DNA of 64,000 bases from assembly GCA_018136815.1 (NCBI GenBank), contig CM030932.1, positions 1,075,350 through 1,139,349 on the forward strand, read 5' to 3'. This DNA is from Isochrysis galbana. Its lineage: Eukaryota; Haptophyta; Isochrysidales; Isochrysidaceae. Both the position numbers and the translations under genes were made by a program. Below, piece after piece: positions 22,183 to 32,763 of this stretch; position 1 is the first letter of the stretch, and each line of letters starts with the position of its first letter. The notes under the pieces were generated by a model. It saw only the letters and a list, made by a program, of their open reading frames with translations, ran no database searches and was not told the origin of the DNA.

Positions 22183-22430
22183 ATGCGTGCACTCTCTCCC
22201 CTCTCTTACCGACAAGCGGTATCGCCATCTCGTCGCATGTCGCACGCTGGGTAAATCACATTACCAGCTCTAGGATCGAATGTGATTGTAATTGTGAAAT
22301 TCCGCACAACCTCGCTGCTGCCGCCTTGTGTGCGAGAGCAAATAGACACGTGCTCCCTGCGTGCGCGGCTGTAAGCTACGGCGTTGTGGTATGTATGTTA
22401 GCGCCCGTAGGCTCCCAGCTACCGGTAGCG

Positions 22431-22541
22431 GCTCCCGGGGGGCAAGAGTAGCCCCCGGGAGCTCCTGGGGCGAGCAAAACCCCCCGCAAGCTACCAAACT
22501 TGCCGGGAGCTCCCGGGGGGCTTCCAAAACCCCCGGGAGCT
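22431..22541. repeat. Two strong GC hairpins
   Basis: GCTCCCGGGGGGC (22431) pairs with GCCCCCGGGAGC (22451), and GCTCCCGGGGGGC (22509) pairs with CCCCCGGGAGC (22530). Because the arms are shared, the two hairpins can also pair with each other. Confidence 0.8.
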
Positions 22542-22549
22542 CCAACAAC

Positions 22550-22840
22550 ACATGGTACGACGTAGAGCTCTCGTACATAGGAACCCCGATCATAGGGGAC
22601 CACGCGCGAAGTGCGCCACCAAACCTAGACCCGTCCCCACCGGCGAAGTGGGGAGAAGGGTACAAATCCAACAAAAGGACGGAATACCCGCTCCCAGACG
22701 AATACACACTAGACGGCAAAACAGACCTCGACAAGACAGGAGTAGAACACATAACCAAAGCCCTACAGAAGGCAGAAAACAAACGCCGGCGGCTTACGGG
22801 AAGTTTGCTACTTTTGTTTTGCCGTGTATTGATAGGTTGT
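22550..22840 (+). mobile_element. Possible retroelement ORF fragment
   Basis: A plus-strand frame reads DVELSYIGTPIIGDHARSAP ... TDLDKTGVEHITKALQKAEN. It has a different composition from its flanks and abuts the 3' part of the minus-strand MERA element. I do not recognise the family. Confidence 0.25.
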
Positions 22841-22961
22841 TAGTGAGCGGCATGTATACGGCGGGCTTTTCAGCTCGAACTTGTAGTTGCGTACCACTAG
22901 ATGCGCCGAGACGTCCCTAAAGGCGCCGGCTACCGCCTTGTCCGATGCTCGGGGGAGGCTC

Positions 22962-23990
22962 TTAGTCTTCTCGTCGAGCGTTTGGTACTTGACCGCTATC
23001 GGGCACGGGATGCCCGCCTTGCGGAAATCCGCTACGTCGCTTGTATTTCTCGCGAAATTGATTGGCGCAGTCCGCCGTTACGAGGATTTCCCACGGCCCG
23101 GAGGCGCTCTTGGACAAGAAGTCAGGCTCGAGATCAACGCCCTCTAGCTTGTTGAGATGCGCGACGATAGCTCCGAGGGTCTCTTCGTCCTTGGCTTTGT
23201 GGCCCTTTTCGTAGGCCGTGAAGGAAATGATGATCTTCTGGTCAATGGGAAACTCTGCCTCCTCCTCGGGCATGGGCTCGAGGTCTTCGTCGAGGAGGGC
23301 CACCTGAGTGGCCGGGGTGAGGAGTGTGGTTAGTCCCATGTGTGGTCTAGTCTCGTTAGGGTCCATGAGAATTGTTGGGTCCGAGTCGGTGTCGCCCTTT
23401 TTCAAGGGTTGTGTGTGTTGGGTGTTTTGTGTTGGCTCTTGTTTGTGCTGGTGTTTGTTGTGCTGGGCCTCTTTGGCCAGTGTTGTGACCGTCGACTGTG
23501 CGTCTGAGACGCGTCTGGCCTCCGGCCCGTCCGCTACGTTGGGGAGCTTCCCCTTCGTTCCCTCTCCTGTGCTGTCCTTGGCCCCTCTCCAGTGGGTCCA
23601 CATCTGTTCCATGTTGGGCCCCATGTTTTGGTACGTAATGCCCCCCTTGGGGTTCTGAATGTATTGGTGCCGGGCCGGCACCTCACGCCGGAGCGCGAGG
23701 GCGGTACCGCGGCTGTGTAGGGTCCAGGCCCGGAGGCCTTCCCTGATGGAGCGTCCCACTGGGGTGATGTGTCTGGTGTGGCTGTGGGATGTGGCTTGTG
23801 TGTGCTGCATGCTGGTCGTGCTCTCTTCGTTCTCGGTGGTGCGCGGGCGCGGCCCGCCGGCTCCTGTGCCCACCTGACTGGGGGGGTCGTCCTGGCGCGG
23901 TCGCTTCGGCGACAGCGGCGTGTCCGTGTGCTCTTCGTCCATCATGGCGAGGGCAGCGGCAGCGAGAGCGGGCGGCGGCGCGCGCTCCAT
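22962..23990 (-). mobile_element. MERA-type ORF1, longest closed copy (342 residues)
   Basis: It starts MERAPPPALAAAALA with SPKRPRQDD at residues 27-35, a likely nuclear-localisation patch, then a His/Thr/Gln-rich middle. The C-terminal block is LNKLEGVDLEPDFLSKSASG followed by PWEILVTADCANQF. That block matches the window-end copy (LLLELEGVDPEPDFWARSSR followed by GPWHIAVNEDCMQQF), which shows a conserved ORF1 domain; its I-x-V ... F spacing is reminiscent of an RRM-like fold. The hairpin CTATCGTT/AACGATAG lies five bases upstream. Downstream sequence to about 22860 is homologous to 48.7-48.83 kb. No ORF2 follows in this orientation, so the copy is 3'-truncated. Confidence 0.65.
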
Positions 23991-23994
23991 GACC

Positions 23995-24012
23995 CTATCG
24001 TTTTAACGATAG
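23995..24012 (-). repeat. 5'-terminal hairpin of the 24-kb MERA element
   Basis: CTATCGTT-TT-AACGATAG on the plus strand, a perfect 8-bp stem. The 47.95-kb copy has CTATCAGT-AA-ACTGATAG, so two base pairs have changed together. Confidence 0.8.
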
Positions 24013-24534
24013 TTGAGGTGTGTAGCCCTGAATCTTCAGATCTTTTTTTTTTCACCTCCGGCCACATGTTTGCACAAGGGCGGAGGTGACGAGTGACGAT
24101 GCAGGAAATGAAGTTAACTATGTAAAAAATAAAACTACAATCGATGGTCCACTTACGACGGAACGCGACTTAAGTGGCACCAAAGCTTAAGGCAAGCCTT
24201 AGGCCTAAGGCAAGCCGCCTTTCGCCTTTAGCTTTACGTTTACAGCGGGGGGCGCGAAAGCGAAAGACAATAGTCGAAAGTGGGCCTTGGGCACATGCAC
24301 ATGGGGGGGAGTAGTGAGTAGTGAGCCCAAGGCCCGAGGCTGCGCGCGGCCCGAATATTAAGAAGGTTATTTTCTGAAATGAACAAATGGATCTATTCCA
24401 TCCGCCCGAATAGCCTCCCCCTGAGCACGATTCTCTACGCGCTATTCAATGTGGTTGGTGCCATGGACCGCGCGACGGCAAGCTTCTTATCGCAATTGCT
24501 GCTCATGTCCTGTTAACATTCTCACACAGCGTAG
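24013..24534. other. Intergenic; A-rich module and unassigned sequence
   Basis: On the minus strand 24024-24055 reads AAAAAAAAGATCTGAAGATT then CAGGGCTACACACCT, a module shared with 58612 and 63057 (+). The remainder has no supported gene. Confidence 0.4.
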
Positions 24535-25579
24535 CTATCCAGATGGCGTTTCATCCATTGCTGCTCGCACACGTGGTGCCCACTCTCGAATGACGTCCGC
24601 CTCAGAGCGCGAACCCAAGGCAATGGAGTCCGTCGCTCGATCCATGTCAGTCTCGGATAACAAGCCAAGGTCCATTGCCTTGGCTAACAATTCGTCCATG
24701 GATTCGGTTGACTCCCTCGTCACCCCATCACTGCCGCAGCCGCTCGTGGGAGATACCTCTCCCGTTGCCATGGCATGTTCTTCTCCCGCTGAACTGGACT
24801 CGGCGTCGATGATTGCATCCTTTTTGGCAGCCATGTGACCAAGTTGTGAGTCTAGCATGCGTTGCGCCGACCGGCGTTGTCGCTCGCTTAGGGTGTGCAT
24901 CTTCGACTCCAATTCCATCTGAGACGTTGGCGAATGCAGGGAGATGGGCACCTTGGAGACGTGCGCGAGGAGAAGCCCACAGTGCAGCTGAAAGGGCAAA
25001 CCCGCGCCCAGGCTTTTCGATATTGTAGCATTAGTGTGGCAACAGCTCAGCCGGGCCAATCGAAGGTCAATGTGGCGAGAACACACCTGCATTTTCGCTG
25101 CTTCATTATTTGCGATTTCCTCTGGTGGCCGTGGCGCAGGCGGAGCTTGCATGCACTTGGCGCAGACGCCTTGCGTGGAGGTACAGCGCGGGCAGAGCTG
25201 ATGGTATGCCTGGCAGACAGTCTTCTCGTTGCATCCAAGACACTTGCCCGGCTGCTTGCGTGGCTTGTACTTTCCATATTTCTTCTTCCAGTCGATCACC
25301 TCAAAACACCTGCGAGGGGCCCAGACGGCTGTCAGCTGGCGGAGTCTAGCGCTCAGTCTTCCCCCCCATCCTCCCCCTCCCCTCCCCCAACCCCTCCCCA
25401 GCTTGGCGCTGGGCAAACGAGGGAGCGAATCTGGATCGAGCGGACTTGTGGCAGACTCCGCCGCGAAGGTCAAGCTTATCGAGCGCCTTCTGCAGCGAGT
25501 TGTGCTTGTCTCCCGAGTTGGGCACCCACGCGAATGCATTCTGGTGCTTGGGCGGGCCCGTCTTGCGCTTGGGCGCCAT
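24535..25579 (-). CDS. DUF2039 / C9orf85-like zinc-binding protein, 3 exons
   Basis: Exons 25579-25446, 25309-25087 and 24918-24535 give 246 residues; both introns are GT-AG and preserve frame (CACAA|GTGTTTT gives His-Lys-Cys; CAG|ATG). The start MAPKRKTGPPKHQNAFAW, followed by GGVCHKCFEVIDWKKKYGKYKP and then GKCLGCNEKTV, CQAYHQLCPRC and GVCAKCM, matches the small eukaryotic DUF2039 family (human C9orf85), with paired cysteines at 43/46, 68/71, 84/87 and 94/97. Its role is not known; the family is thought to be nuclear or ribosome-related, but this is not settled. Unlike the roughly 100-150-residue family members, this one has a C-terminal acidic/Ser-rich extension from exon 3 (SESTESMDELLAKAMDLGL). 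A purine/pyrimidine run lies inside the first intron. Confidence 0.88.
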
Positions 25580-25670
25580 CCCGTCGACGCGCCAAGCCCT
25601 TTTCACACGGAGCGCAGGCCCCTAACTGAGAACTGAGCGATACTACTTTACTTACACTTTACTTTACATC

Positions 25671-26018
25671 AACTAAGTTTATACTTAGTTCGCCCATGGG
25701 GGGGGGGCACGAGCCCCCCTCTCTCTCCACTCCTCCCCTGCCATGGGGGAGGAACCACCCACTCTCCTGGCACGCCTGATGGCCTGCCAGGAGCACACTG
25801 CCCTGCTGACCCATCCCTCTCCCCACAGGCACGCCTGATTCGCCCGCCCTGGCCTGTCGTGGCCTGCCCATCCCTTTGACCAGCCCCTCCTCCCCCTGGG
25901 CCCCCCTGATCAGGACCCCCCAGCCAGCTCCAGTCGACCTGCAGGGCCGCGGAGCGCCAGCGAGGGAGAGGCAGGAGGGGACAGGGCCATGCACCAGCCT
26001 CACCTGCCCCCTAAGCTG
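25671..26018 (+). repeat. Hairpin-started non-coding repeat, family 1
   Basis: It begins with the perfect hairpin AACTAAGT-TTAT-ACTTAGTT (25671-25690), then GGGGGGCACGAGCCCCCC and the same blocks as 59862 onward. Homology to the 60-kb copy stops near 26018. Confidence 0.7.
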
Positions 26019-26730
26019 TGCAGCTGTCAGCTATGCTACTATGCTCCTAGGCTTGTAAGTTCGCATGGAGTTGTGGGGATCCGGCAAGGTACTGCCTCGA
26101 ACTAGGGTGGCAAACCTCGTTAGCGTGGATTCAAGGACTGGTATGTAGTGGAAACTGTACGCCTCGTGGTCTACTCTATAGAAGTCTTTTATAATGTATT
26201 TCCATGCTATTATATAGAGCGCTTTTAATAAAAAATAATTACAACTGGGAATATCGGCGGCTGCACTGAGCCGCTGGCCGATGCCGCACGCCGACGCAGG
26301 TGAAGACAGCTTGAGGATCTTGTATTGAATAGAACGGGTGTGTGCGCGCGGGATTCGATGTGCGCGCGCGGGCTCCGCAGCTGTATGTGGCGTCGCTGCC
26401 GCAGTTGGAGTGAAGGAGTGTGCGTGCAGTGCAGGTGCCTGCTTATTTTTTCCGATAACATGGGTGGTGTGCCCCACCACTTGATCAATTTTGGCTCTCA
26501 ACTTGCAATCCCACGCGAGCACGATCAACAGCCACCTTGGCGGGCTATTGGCCGCCCAGCGCGCCCCGTTCACCGTGTCTTCACCTGCACCTGCAGTTCC
26601 TGCACTCTCACCTTCACCTGCACCTTCACTGAAGAAAAAACTTCGGACCAGCACCTTCCCAGTTGGATTTTTTTTATTTTTTAGGCTGTCGGGGGTGCGT
26701 CGTACCGGGGTACGCGAAGAGTAGGCCCTG
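26019..26730. other. No gene supported
   Basis: AT-richer sequence with a short inverted motif near 26205 (CTATTATATAG). A minus-strand frame has weak composition bias only. Confidence 0.35.
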
Positions 26731-26734
26731 GCCA

Positions 26735-26815
26735 AAATGTCCGGACAGTCAACAGGACATTTGGGGCTGTTTGGCTAAAAGGACATGTCCCGAAATGTCC
26801 CGGGACATTTGGGTG
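26735..26815. repeat. Cluster of AAATGTCC / GGACATTT inverted motifs
   Basis: AAATGTCCGG (26739), AGGACATTTGG (26757), AGGACATGTCC (26781) and the perfect palindrome AAATGTCCCGGGACATTT (about 26794-26811) lie within 80 bp. Several alternative hairpins are possible. Confidence 0.75.
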
Positions 26816-26989
26816 AGCCCTGGGGGGTGGGGAGCGCGAAAATGCGCGCGGGAAACGTTTTACTAGTAGAACACTCTTGCCAGCATTTTGGGTGGGAAAA
26901 CGGGAATCCTGATAGGTCAGTCGCCCTTTTTTGAGATGAAAAGGATCGTTTACGTAATATTCTGGTCTCTGGTCTCGGTCGCACCTCAC

Positions 26990-27826
26990 AGCCGGAGCCA
27001 CGGCGCGCTTGTGCGCCGGCGCCAGCAGAGGCATGGAGAGGGGTGAGGAGGCTGGCCCCCCTGCACTTGTGGGCGCCACCCGCGAGCGCGACTGACCCGC
27101 CCGCCTCCCGTCTCCCTTGTTCACGCAGGTCCGAGCTCGCCCTTCGAGCTCCAAGAGGAGCTCTACAATTGCGGCGTATACCGTGGCGTCCAGGAAGGTG
27201 TAGTCGCCTTCTTGGTGGAAGGACAGCTCAAATGTTGCGTCCGACTCCATGGCGCCTTGCTCCTCATCCGAGGGCGGCTCCTGAGTGGCAGGGGCGGTCG
27301 GGGGTGGTGAGGCTGTGGGTGGGTCCGTGTGGGTAGCTGGCGTGGCGGTGTGGCGTGCGCTCCAAGGCGCATCCAAGCAGTTCCTCATCTGTACATTCTT
27401 CTGCTGTGCTGTTGGTGGGTCAGTGTCCATGTGCGCTTTGCAATTGATGTTGTGGTTGTGCCCACAAGGGCCACCCGGTCTCGGGCCGCGCCGCCGAGGC
27501 AGCGCGGCTGTCACCAGGGTGAGAGAGGCCTCTGCCATAAGGCATAAGTAAGGCATGCCTGATGGATAGGTGTCTCCTCTGGCCTCTGGTCTTGTGTTGG
27601 TGTGATGCTTGTCACAGCCTGTGACCCACCATGGGGTGGGCCAGCATGGCTGCCTTCCTTGGTGTGGCCGGGGCCACGGGCCGTGCGGCGCGACCAGGAT
27701 CGCGCTCACCTGCTCGGCCTCTGCGGGCGGACGCGGTCGCTTCGCCAGCGACAGCTCAATGGGTGCTGGGGGGGCTCCCGCGGCGGGGGGCCCGAAGGAG
27801 AGGTGGGGAGCGGCGGCGCGCTCCAT
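26990..27826 (-). mobile_element. MERA-type ORF1, truncated copy
   Basis: It starts MERAAAPHLSFGPPAAGAPP with LAKRPRPPAEAEQV, shares HGPWPRPH with the 1.48 and 63.2 kb copies, and keeps VYAAIVELLLELEG near 27180. After that the conserved block is interrupted at about 27120 and unrelated sequence follows in an open frame to 26681. The hairpin CAACTGACT/AGTTAGTTG sits immediately upstream. This is a 3'-truncated element. Confidence 0.6.
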
Positions 27827-27828
27827 GG

Positions 27829-27850
27829 CAACTGACTATAAAGTTAGTTG
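27829..27850 (-). repeat. 5'-terminal hairpin of the 27.8-kb MERA element
   Basis: The 9-bp arms CAACTGACT / AGTTAGTTG around ATAA (plus strand) have one non-canonical pair. It lies three bases from the ATG on the minus strand. Confidence 0.7.
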
Positions 27851-28583
27851 TGTAGTATAGAATCAGTAGAGTAGACATCTTCAAGAGGGTTTTTTTATCT
27901 TCACTCCAACACACAGTTCCAGTTCGTTTCAGCTCGACACGTCAAGGACCGGCGTGTTTACCAGATGTACCTTCCACGCTCCTCCTTCGCGCGCCGTCCG
28001 CAGCGTGACGCGTCTTGGACACCAGCCACCATCGCGCTTTCGGAGGCGAGAGCGACAAGATATCGAAGCAGCCAGACCCTCTCCAAGAGGGCGACAGCTG
28101 TGGAGAGAGAGAGCGCACACGTGCGTGCGTTCGTTTGCATGAAGAGGCATCGGGAGCTGCAATCAGAGGCCTCCAGGCACGTTGATCGACGTGGAGGGCA
28201 TCCTGCTGCTGCGCACGAGATGCCCGTACAGCTCATCTACGCACCCACGCCCGTTGCCCCATCCCATCCACTCTCGTGGAGCCAGCGAGGGAGTCGGATG
28301 TCATGCCCTGGCTGTGGCAGAGAGACACAAGACAACCAGTCTGGCTCGTGTCCGGCTTTATGCACCTTTTGTATCGGCTCGATCCGCCCGCCCATACGGC
28401 CAGGAGGTGCATCGCTGTCACTTTCTCTTGATGCCCATCCGCATTGATTGTATTCTTGCCTCCGAGCGGTGGTGAAAGCCGATCGTGATATGCGGGCTAT
28501 GGTCATTGCCAGGCTAGTCATCCAGCACGTTTACTGTATTGTCCCCTGCAACACTCACCTCTCGCTTCTCTTCTCCCATCCAG

Positions 28584-30883
28584 GCGACAATGATGTAAAC
28601 AACTGCGCCGCCCCCAGAAATGTGGACCTGCCCGCCAACGGAAGCTGCGACCGTCCTCTTGATCCGTATCCAATTCTGGGGCCTCCTGTCGCTCTGCACA
28701 CATCGCCTATGCTTGTGTCCGGTGTGACCTCTGTGGGCGTCGCCATGAATCGAATGCCTCCTCAAAGCTCGTTCATGGCCCCATGTTCGGCTGTGCAAGA
28801 ACCAGGCACTCGATCGTGTAATCTGATTGGTGATGGACATCATACGCAGCTCGGCATCCAAAGCGAATCCCGAGGAAGTACGATGCAGAGTGTAGACGAG
28901 CTGATGCATAGTGGCTCGCAGATACTGATGATACTGAAGCCTCGCGCAGGGGGTCTCGAATCCGGTCCAAGCCTTGGCTTGCAAGTTCATGCTGGTTCGC
29001 CATCGCATCTAGCTATGCATGCGGTTAATATGCCACAGGGCGGCTGTGCACAAATGACTTCGCACCGTGAAGCCAATTGTGTGCCACCCACTGTGTACAC
29101 AGCATCTAATCTCGTCACCACCGGTGATTTCGTTGGCGGTGGCGGCACCGCCGCTCCAGTTCCAGCAACTGTCCTCACCAATGCAGTGCTTATTGGAGCA
29201 CCCGCTGCTGTTGGTCTTTCGCTGGCCCCAAATGCTTCAGCTTCTCCGGTTTCTCGATTTCAAGCCTTACCTCTCCACAGAGACCAGTCCTCTCCTCCTA
29301 CACCGATGAGCCACTACGGTTCTATTGCGCCTCACGGTCCTAGGGACCCAGTTGGGGCCATGGGTAGCAGCATTCGGCAAGCCAGACCATGCGCAGTGAT
29401 CTTCGACAGTCTACAGCCTGGAAGGCTACCCGTAGAGCCACAACCAGAGCATAGAGTGGTGCATGCAGTACCTCTCGGGTTCGGTCCTGCGCAGCATGTG
29501 TATGGGGCTGTCGTAGGCTCGGACGCGACCGCTTCGTTGAGTGCGTTTTTCGCCCGCCAACATGGCTTTTCGGATGGTGTTGTCACTCCTGAAGTTCAAA
29601 CTCATCCTCATTCGAAAGCATGCGTCGCGAGCGAAGCAAAACCATCCTGGAGCGAACAACACTCTCAAACTCCCAGGGTGGGTACGCCATCGCGCCAATC
29701 ATTTGACGGGGGGGTTGGCGGAGAGCTGCACGGCAAGGGTGCCGTAGCCCCGATAACAGAGGTCGGAAGTAGTTCCAGAGAATATACGACCACACCCGAG
29801 CCCACGGTTTCGTTCGATGACTCCAGCTGTCGCACCAGCGAAGAGTATACTGCTCACGAAGTTGGTCGCAAATGGACTCCTGTAGCGGCCGAGACTGCCG
29901 CTCACAGTGGTGACGAGGCTGGTGAGGGCAAACCGCCTAGCGGAAGCCGCCGATGCAGTTTTGAGGGTTGTAAAAAGAACGCAGCGCCCGGCGGCGGGCT
30001 CAAGCCGGGCCGCGTTCCTCTATGTGCAGGTCATGGGGGTGGTAGACGATGCCAACATCCTGGCTGCAGCACTATGGCACGGGCAGGTGGCCCACCCTTC
30101 TGCACAATCCATGGAGGTGGAAAACGCTGCCAGTACGGAGGCTGTACCAAATCTGCACGGACTGGCGGCGAGGGCTTTTGCGTGCTTCATGGCGGTGGAC
30201 GCCGTTGCACGGTCGAGGGGTGCATGAAGTCGGCTGCGTCGGGTAGTCTACAGTTGTGCATCTCCCACGGCGGAGGCAAGCGCTGCGCACAACCGCGTTG
30301 TACCAAAAGCGTAGCATCGGGTGGCGCCCCGTTCTGTATCGCGCATGGTGGTGGGCGACGATGCCGGAAGGATCGGTGCGGCAAGAGCGCTGTGCCTGGG
30401 GGCCCACCATATTGCATTGCACACGGCGGCGGTCGGCGGTGTAGCATCGACGAATGCACGCGTTTAGCTAGCAGCGGTCAGCCCGCCTTGTGTTCACAGC
30501 ATGGAGGCGCCAAGAGACGCTGCATGATAGAAGGGTGCACGAGGTCGGCCAGTCAGAGTGTGGACCGCCAAGGAGATCTCAAAACATCACTTTGCTTCAC
30601 ACACGAGCGCTTTCTCGGCCGTGCAAGAAGGCAAGATTTTGGTCACATGTATACAGAGGCAGGGTGCGGAAGTGCGATAGAGCTCAGTCAACGCACGGGA
30701 AGCTCGAGCCAGCCCATTTTCGGACCAGATGTTACGCATGGATTCGGCTCCCTACCTCCTCAAGGCGGGTACGGTGGGCTGAGCAACTCCCTCTTCGCCG
30801 GCTCAGTGCAAGAGATGAATATGGCAGCCGGCTGCGCCTATTTTGCTGGGGCCGATGCGCCCACCTCAACGCATCCACCATAA
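28584..30883 (+). CDS. Protein with eight WRKY19-type zinc-binding repeats; 5' exons unresolved
   Basis: The frame is open to the stop at 30881-30883. Between about 29950 and 30610 it holds eight consecutive units of the form R/K-R-C-x4-C-x10-11-C-x2-H-G-G-G, for example RRCQHPGC ... FCTIHGGG; the eighth is longer and ends FTHERF. This CCCH repeat is common in stramenopile and other protist proteins annotated as WRKY19-like and occurs in the plant WRKY19 group. It is taken as nucleic-acid binding, but direct evidence is thin. The N-terminal 450 residues are Ser/Pro/Gly/His-rich and disordered, with PPTPMSHYG-type motifs suggestive of a transcription regulator. A strong acceptor (CTTCTCCCATCCAG) ends at 28583, so the annotated start is that exon edge. 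The in-frame ATGs at 28490 and 28745 are alternatives. Confidence 0.8.
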
Positions 30884-31150
30884 TTTAATCCACCGTGATT
30901 TAGGGACACGCACTACACGCTGCACGTCATACCTCGTCGCTTATATCCACGATCAGCTAGCGGCCATGCGATCACCTCTTCGTGCCGCATCCCCCCTCTC
31001 CTCTCATGGCAACTTGTTCCATGATGTCACATCTATGGAGGCTAGATGGGTACAGGACACTCACTCATCGCAATCGATTGAACCTCCGTTGATGGAATGC
31101 GTTGCATGCCGCTCCCGTACGTAGACGACGAGTCCGTACGGTGCGAGTCA

Positions 31151-31173
31151 AATGAAGCGGTTTACGCTTCATT
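31151..31173 (+). other. 3' hairpin downstream of the zinc-repeat gene
   Basis: AATGAAGCG-GTTTA-CGCTTCATT is a perfect 9-bp stem with a 5-nt loop, about 270 bp after the stop. It may be a 3' UTR element or a chance palindrome. Confidence 0.5.
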
Positions 31174-31284
31174 GAACACAATCATCACTTTGCTCGGTAT
31201 TATTATTATTTGTTGGGGTAATTGATTGACAACTAAATTTTTACGGCAACCATTGATTGGCAACTATGCGAGCACCTGCTAAGC

Positions 31285-31968
31285 AAAAAAACATCTGACA
31301 TTCAGGGTCAAACACCTACTAAGAGCCCGGTATCTGTATCTACTACCTCTCGACTGGCATCGCCCTTATCTCCCTTCTCTCCACTTCCTCCCCTTCCCGC
31401 CTTAGCAGAGTTGTGCAGTCATTGCTGTATAGCTCTGTGTTGGTTGTGATGTTGGTCTTGCTGACCGGACGGGCCTGTGCCTCAGGCTTGCGAACGATGT
31501 CATTGCCGTGGCTTTGTAGGGGCCTAGCCCGGAGGCTTTCCCTATAGGAGGAGGGGCCCTGTGGCTCCCACTATCTAGGCGGCTTGCCTTCATTTGGTCG
31601 CTCCTTTCTCCTTTCCCTCCGGTTTCTTCCCCTCCCGCGGGGAGTCTCACCCTACCATGAGCCCCCCCGCGAGCACCGCCCGAAGGAGAGGCCCAGGAGC
31701 ACCACGTACGCGACGAGAACGGCGTCGCCTTGGCTCGGCATGAGGGCGCGTCCCGAGAGGGCCTGGTAGACGCCCACGCCGAGCACGGCGTAGCCCGTCC
31801 CCTTGTCCTTTGTGCACGACCCGCCACACGGCGCGGCGTATGGTGCGGGCGCAGGGCGTGCCGTGCACGAGCGCGTTGAGCGGCTACAGCAGAGCGAGGG
31901 CGAAGGCGACGATCCCGAGCGTGTGATGTGGGTGCGAGAAGTGGCGCCCTCGGGGCACCCACGCGCAA
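31285..31968. other. Intergenic; copy of the A-rich module then no gene supported
   Basis: 31285-31385 begins AAAAAAACATCTGACATTCA, continues GGGTCAAACACCTACTAAGA and ends in a C/T-rich run, like 58612-58720 and 63057-63170. The following 580 bp have composition-biased frames on both strands without recognisable domains. Confidence 0.4.
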
Positions 31969-32200
31969 CCTACTTTTATAAGTGGGGATCAATGGGGGCC
32001 TCGCGCCCCCCTCTCTCCATAGCGGACACCCCCCGGGGTGGGCCCGTACAATCAACCTCAGCCCCTGACCTCTGGCAGGGGCTGGGCAATCATCATCCTG
32101 GCCCAGACCCTTCGTGGGCGCGGGCCGCGACTCGCACTCCCACGCCCATACTGGGCCTGCCCTCGAGCTGACTCCCCCCCCTCCCCTGGTCGCCAGGCAT
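31969..32200 (+). repeat. Hairpin-started non-coding repeat, family 2
   Basis: It starts CCTACTT-TTAT-AAGTGGG (31969-31986; one G-T pair). It then carries ATCAATGGGGGCCTCGCG, CGGACACCCCCCGGGG and GGCAGGGGCTGGGCAATCAT, the same order as at 5.6 kb. Confidence 0.7.
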
Positions 32201-32763
32201 GCTGCGCACATACATGCGGTGCTGGCTCGTCAGATTACCAACTGGAACCTGCACTTTTGTACTTTAATGAGGGGGTCCTGCAAGTAGAACTTATACCGTC
32301 CACGTAGGGGTAGTTGCCGAAAAAACAACCAAACCTGAGGTTGCACCCTCTGAGGGGGAGGGCCGCGGTCCGAATTTGGTCTGTGGTCTGGCTGGTATGA
32401 CCCTGTTTCGCATCGCACATTGTGTATGCCCCCCTCCCATCCTCTTTGTCTGAACACCAATATTTGTCACAAGCCACAGCCACAGCGCCCACACACACAG
32501 ACAACACCCTGGGAAATCCCGGAGGCTACAGGGAGCTCCCTAGGGGCTGAAGCGAAAGGGGAGGGGGACACACACAGTGTGCCACAATCTTTTAAGACGA
32601 GAAGTGAAAGTGGTCACAGAGCGAGGTGAGTCACATGCACGCACCAAAGGATAGCTGTAGGCTAGAAAGCCGTAGACGGGGGTCTCTGCATGAGTTTGGG
32701 AATGGTAGGAAATGGATGCGAACGCTGGCCAGGGCGGGGGGGTAGGGTTGCCGGCAAACAAAG
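32201..32763. other. No gene supported
   Basis: Contains ACAACCAAACCTGAGGTTGC (32325), which is also present near 16090, so part of this is repeat-derived. No coding signal is convincing. Confidence 0.35.

Noticed and set aside
31402..32211. Minus-strand ORF of 269 codons
   Set aside because: More than a quarter of it is the antisense of the family-2 non-coding repeat, and the remainder is low-information Arg/Ala-rich sequence.
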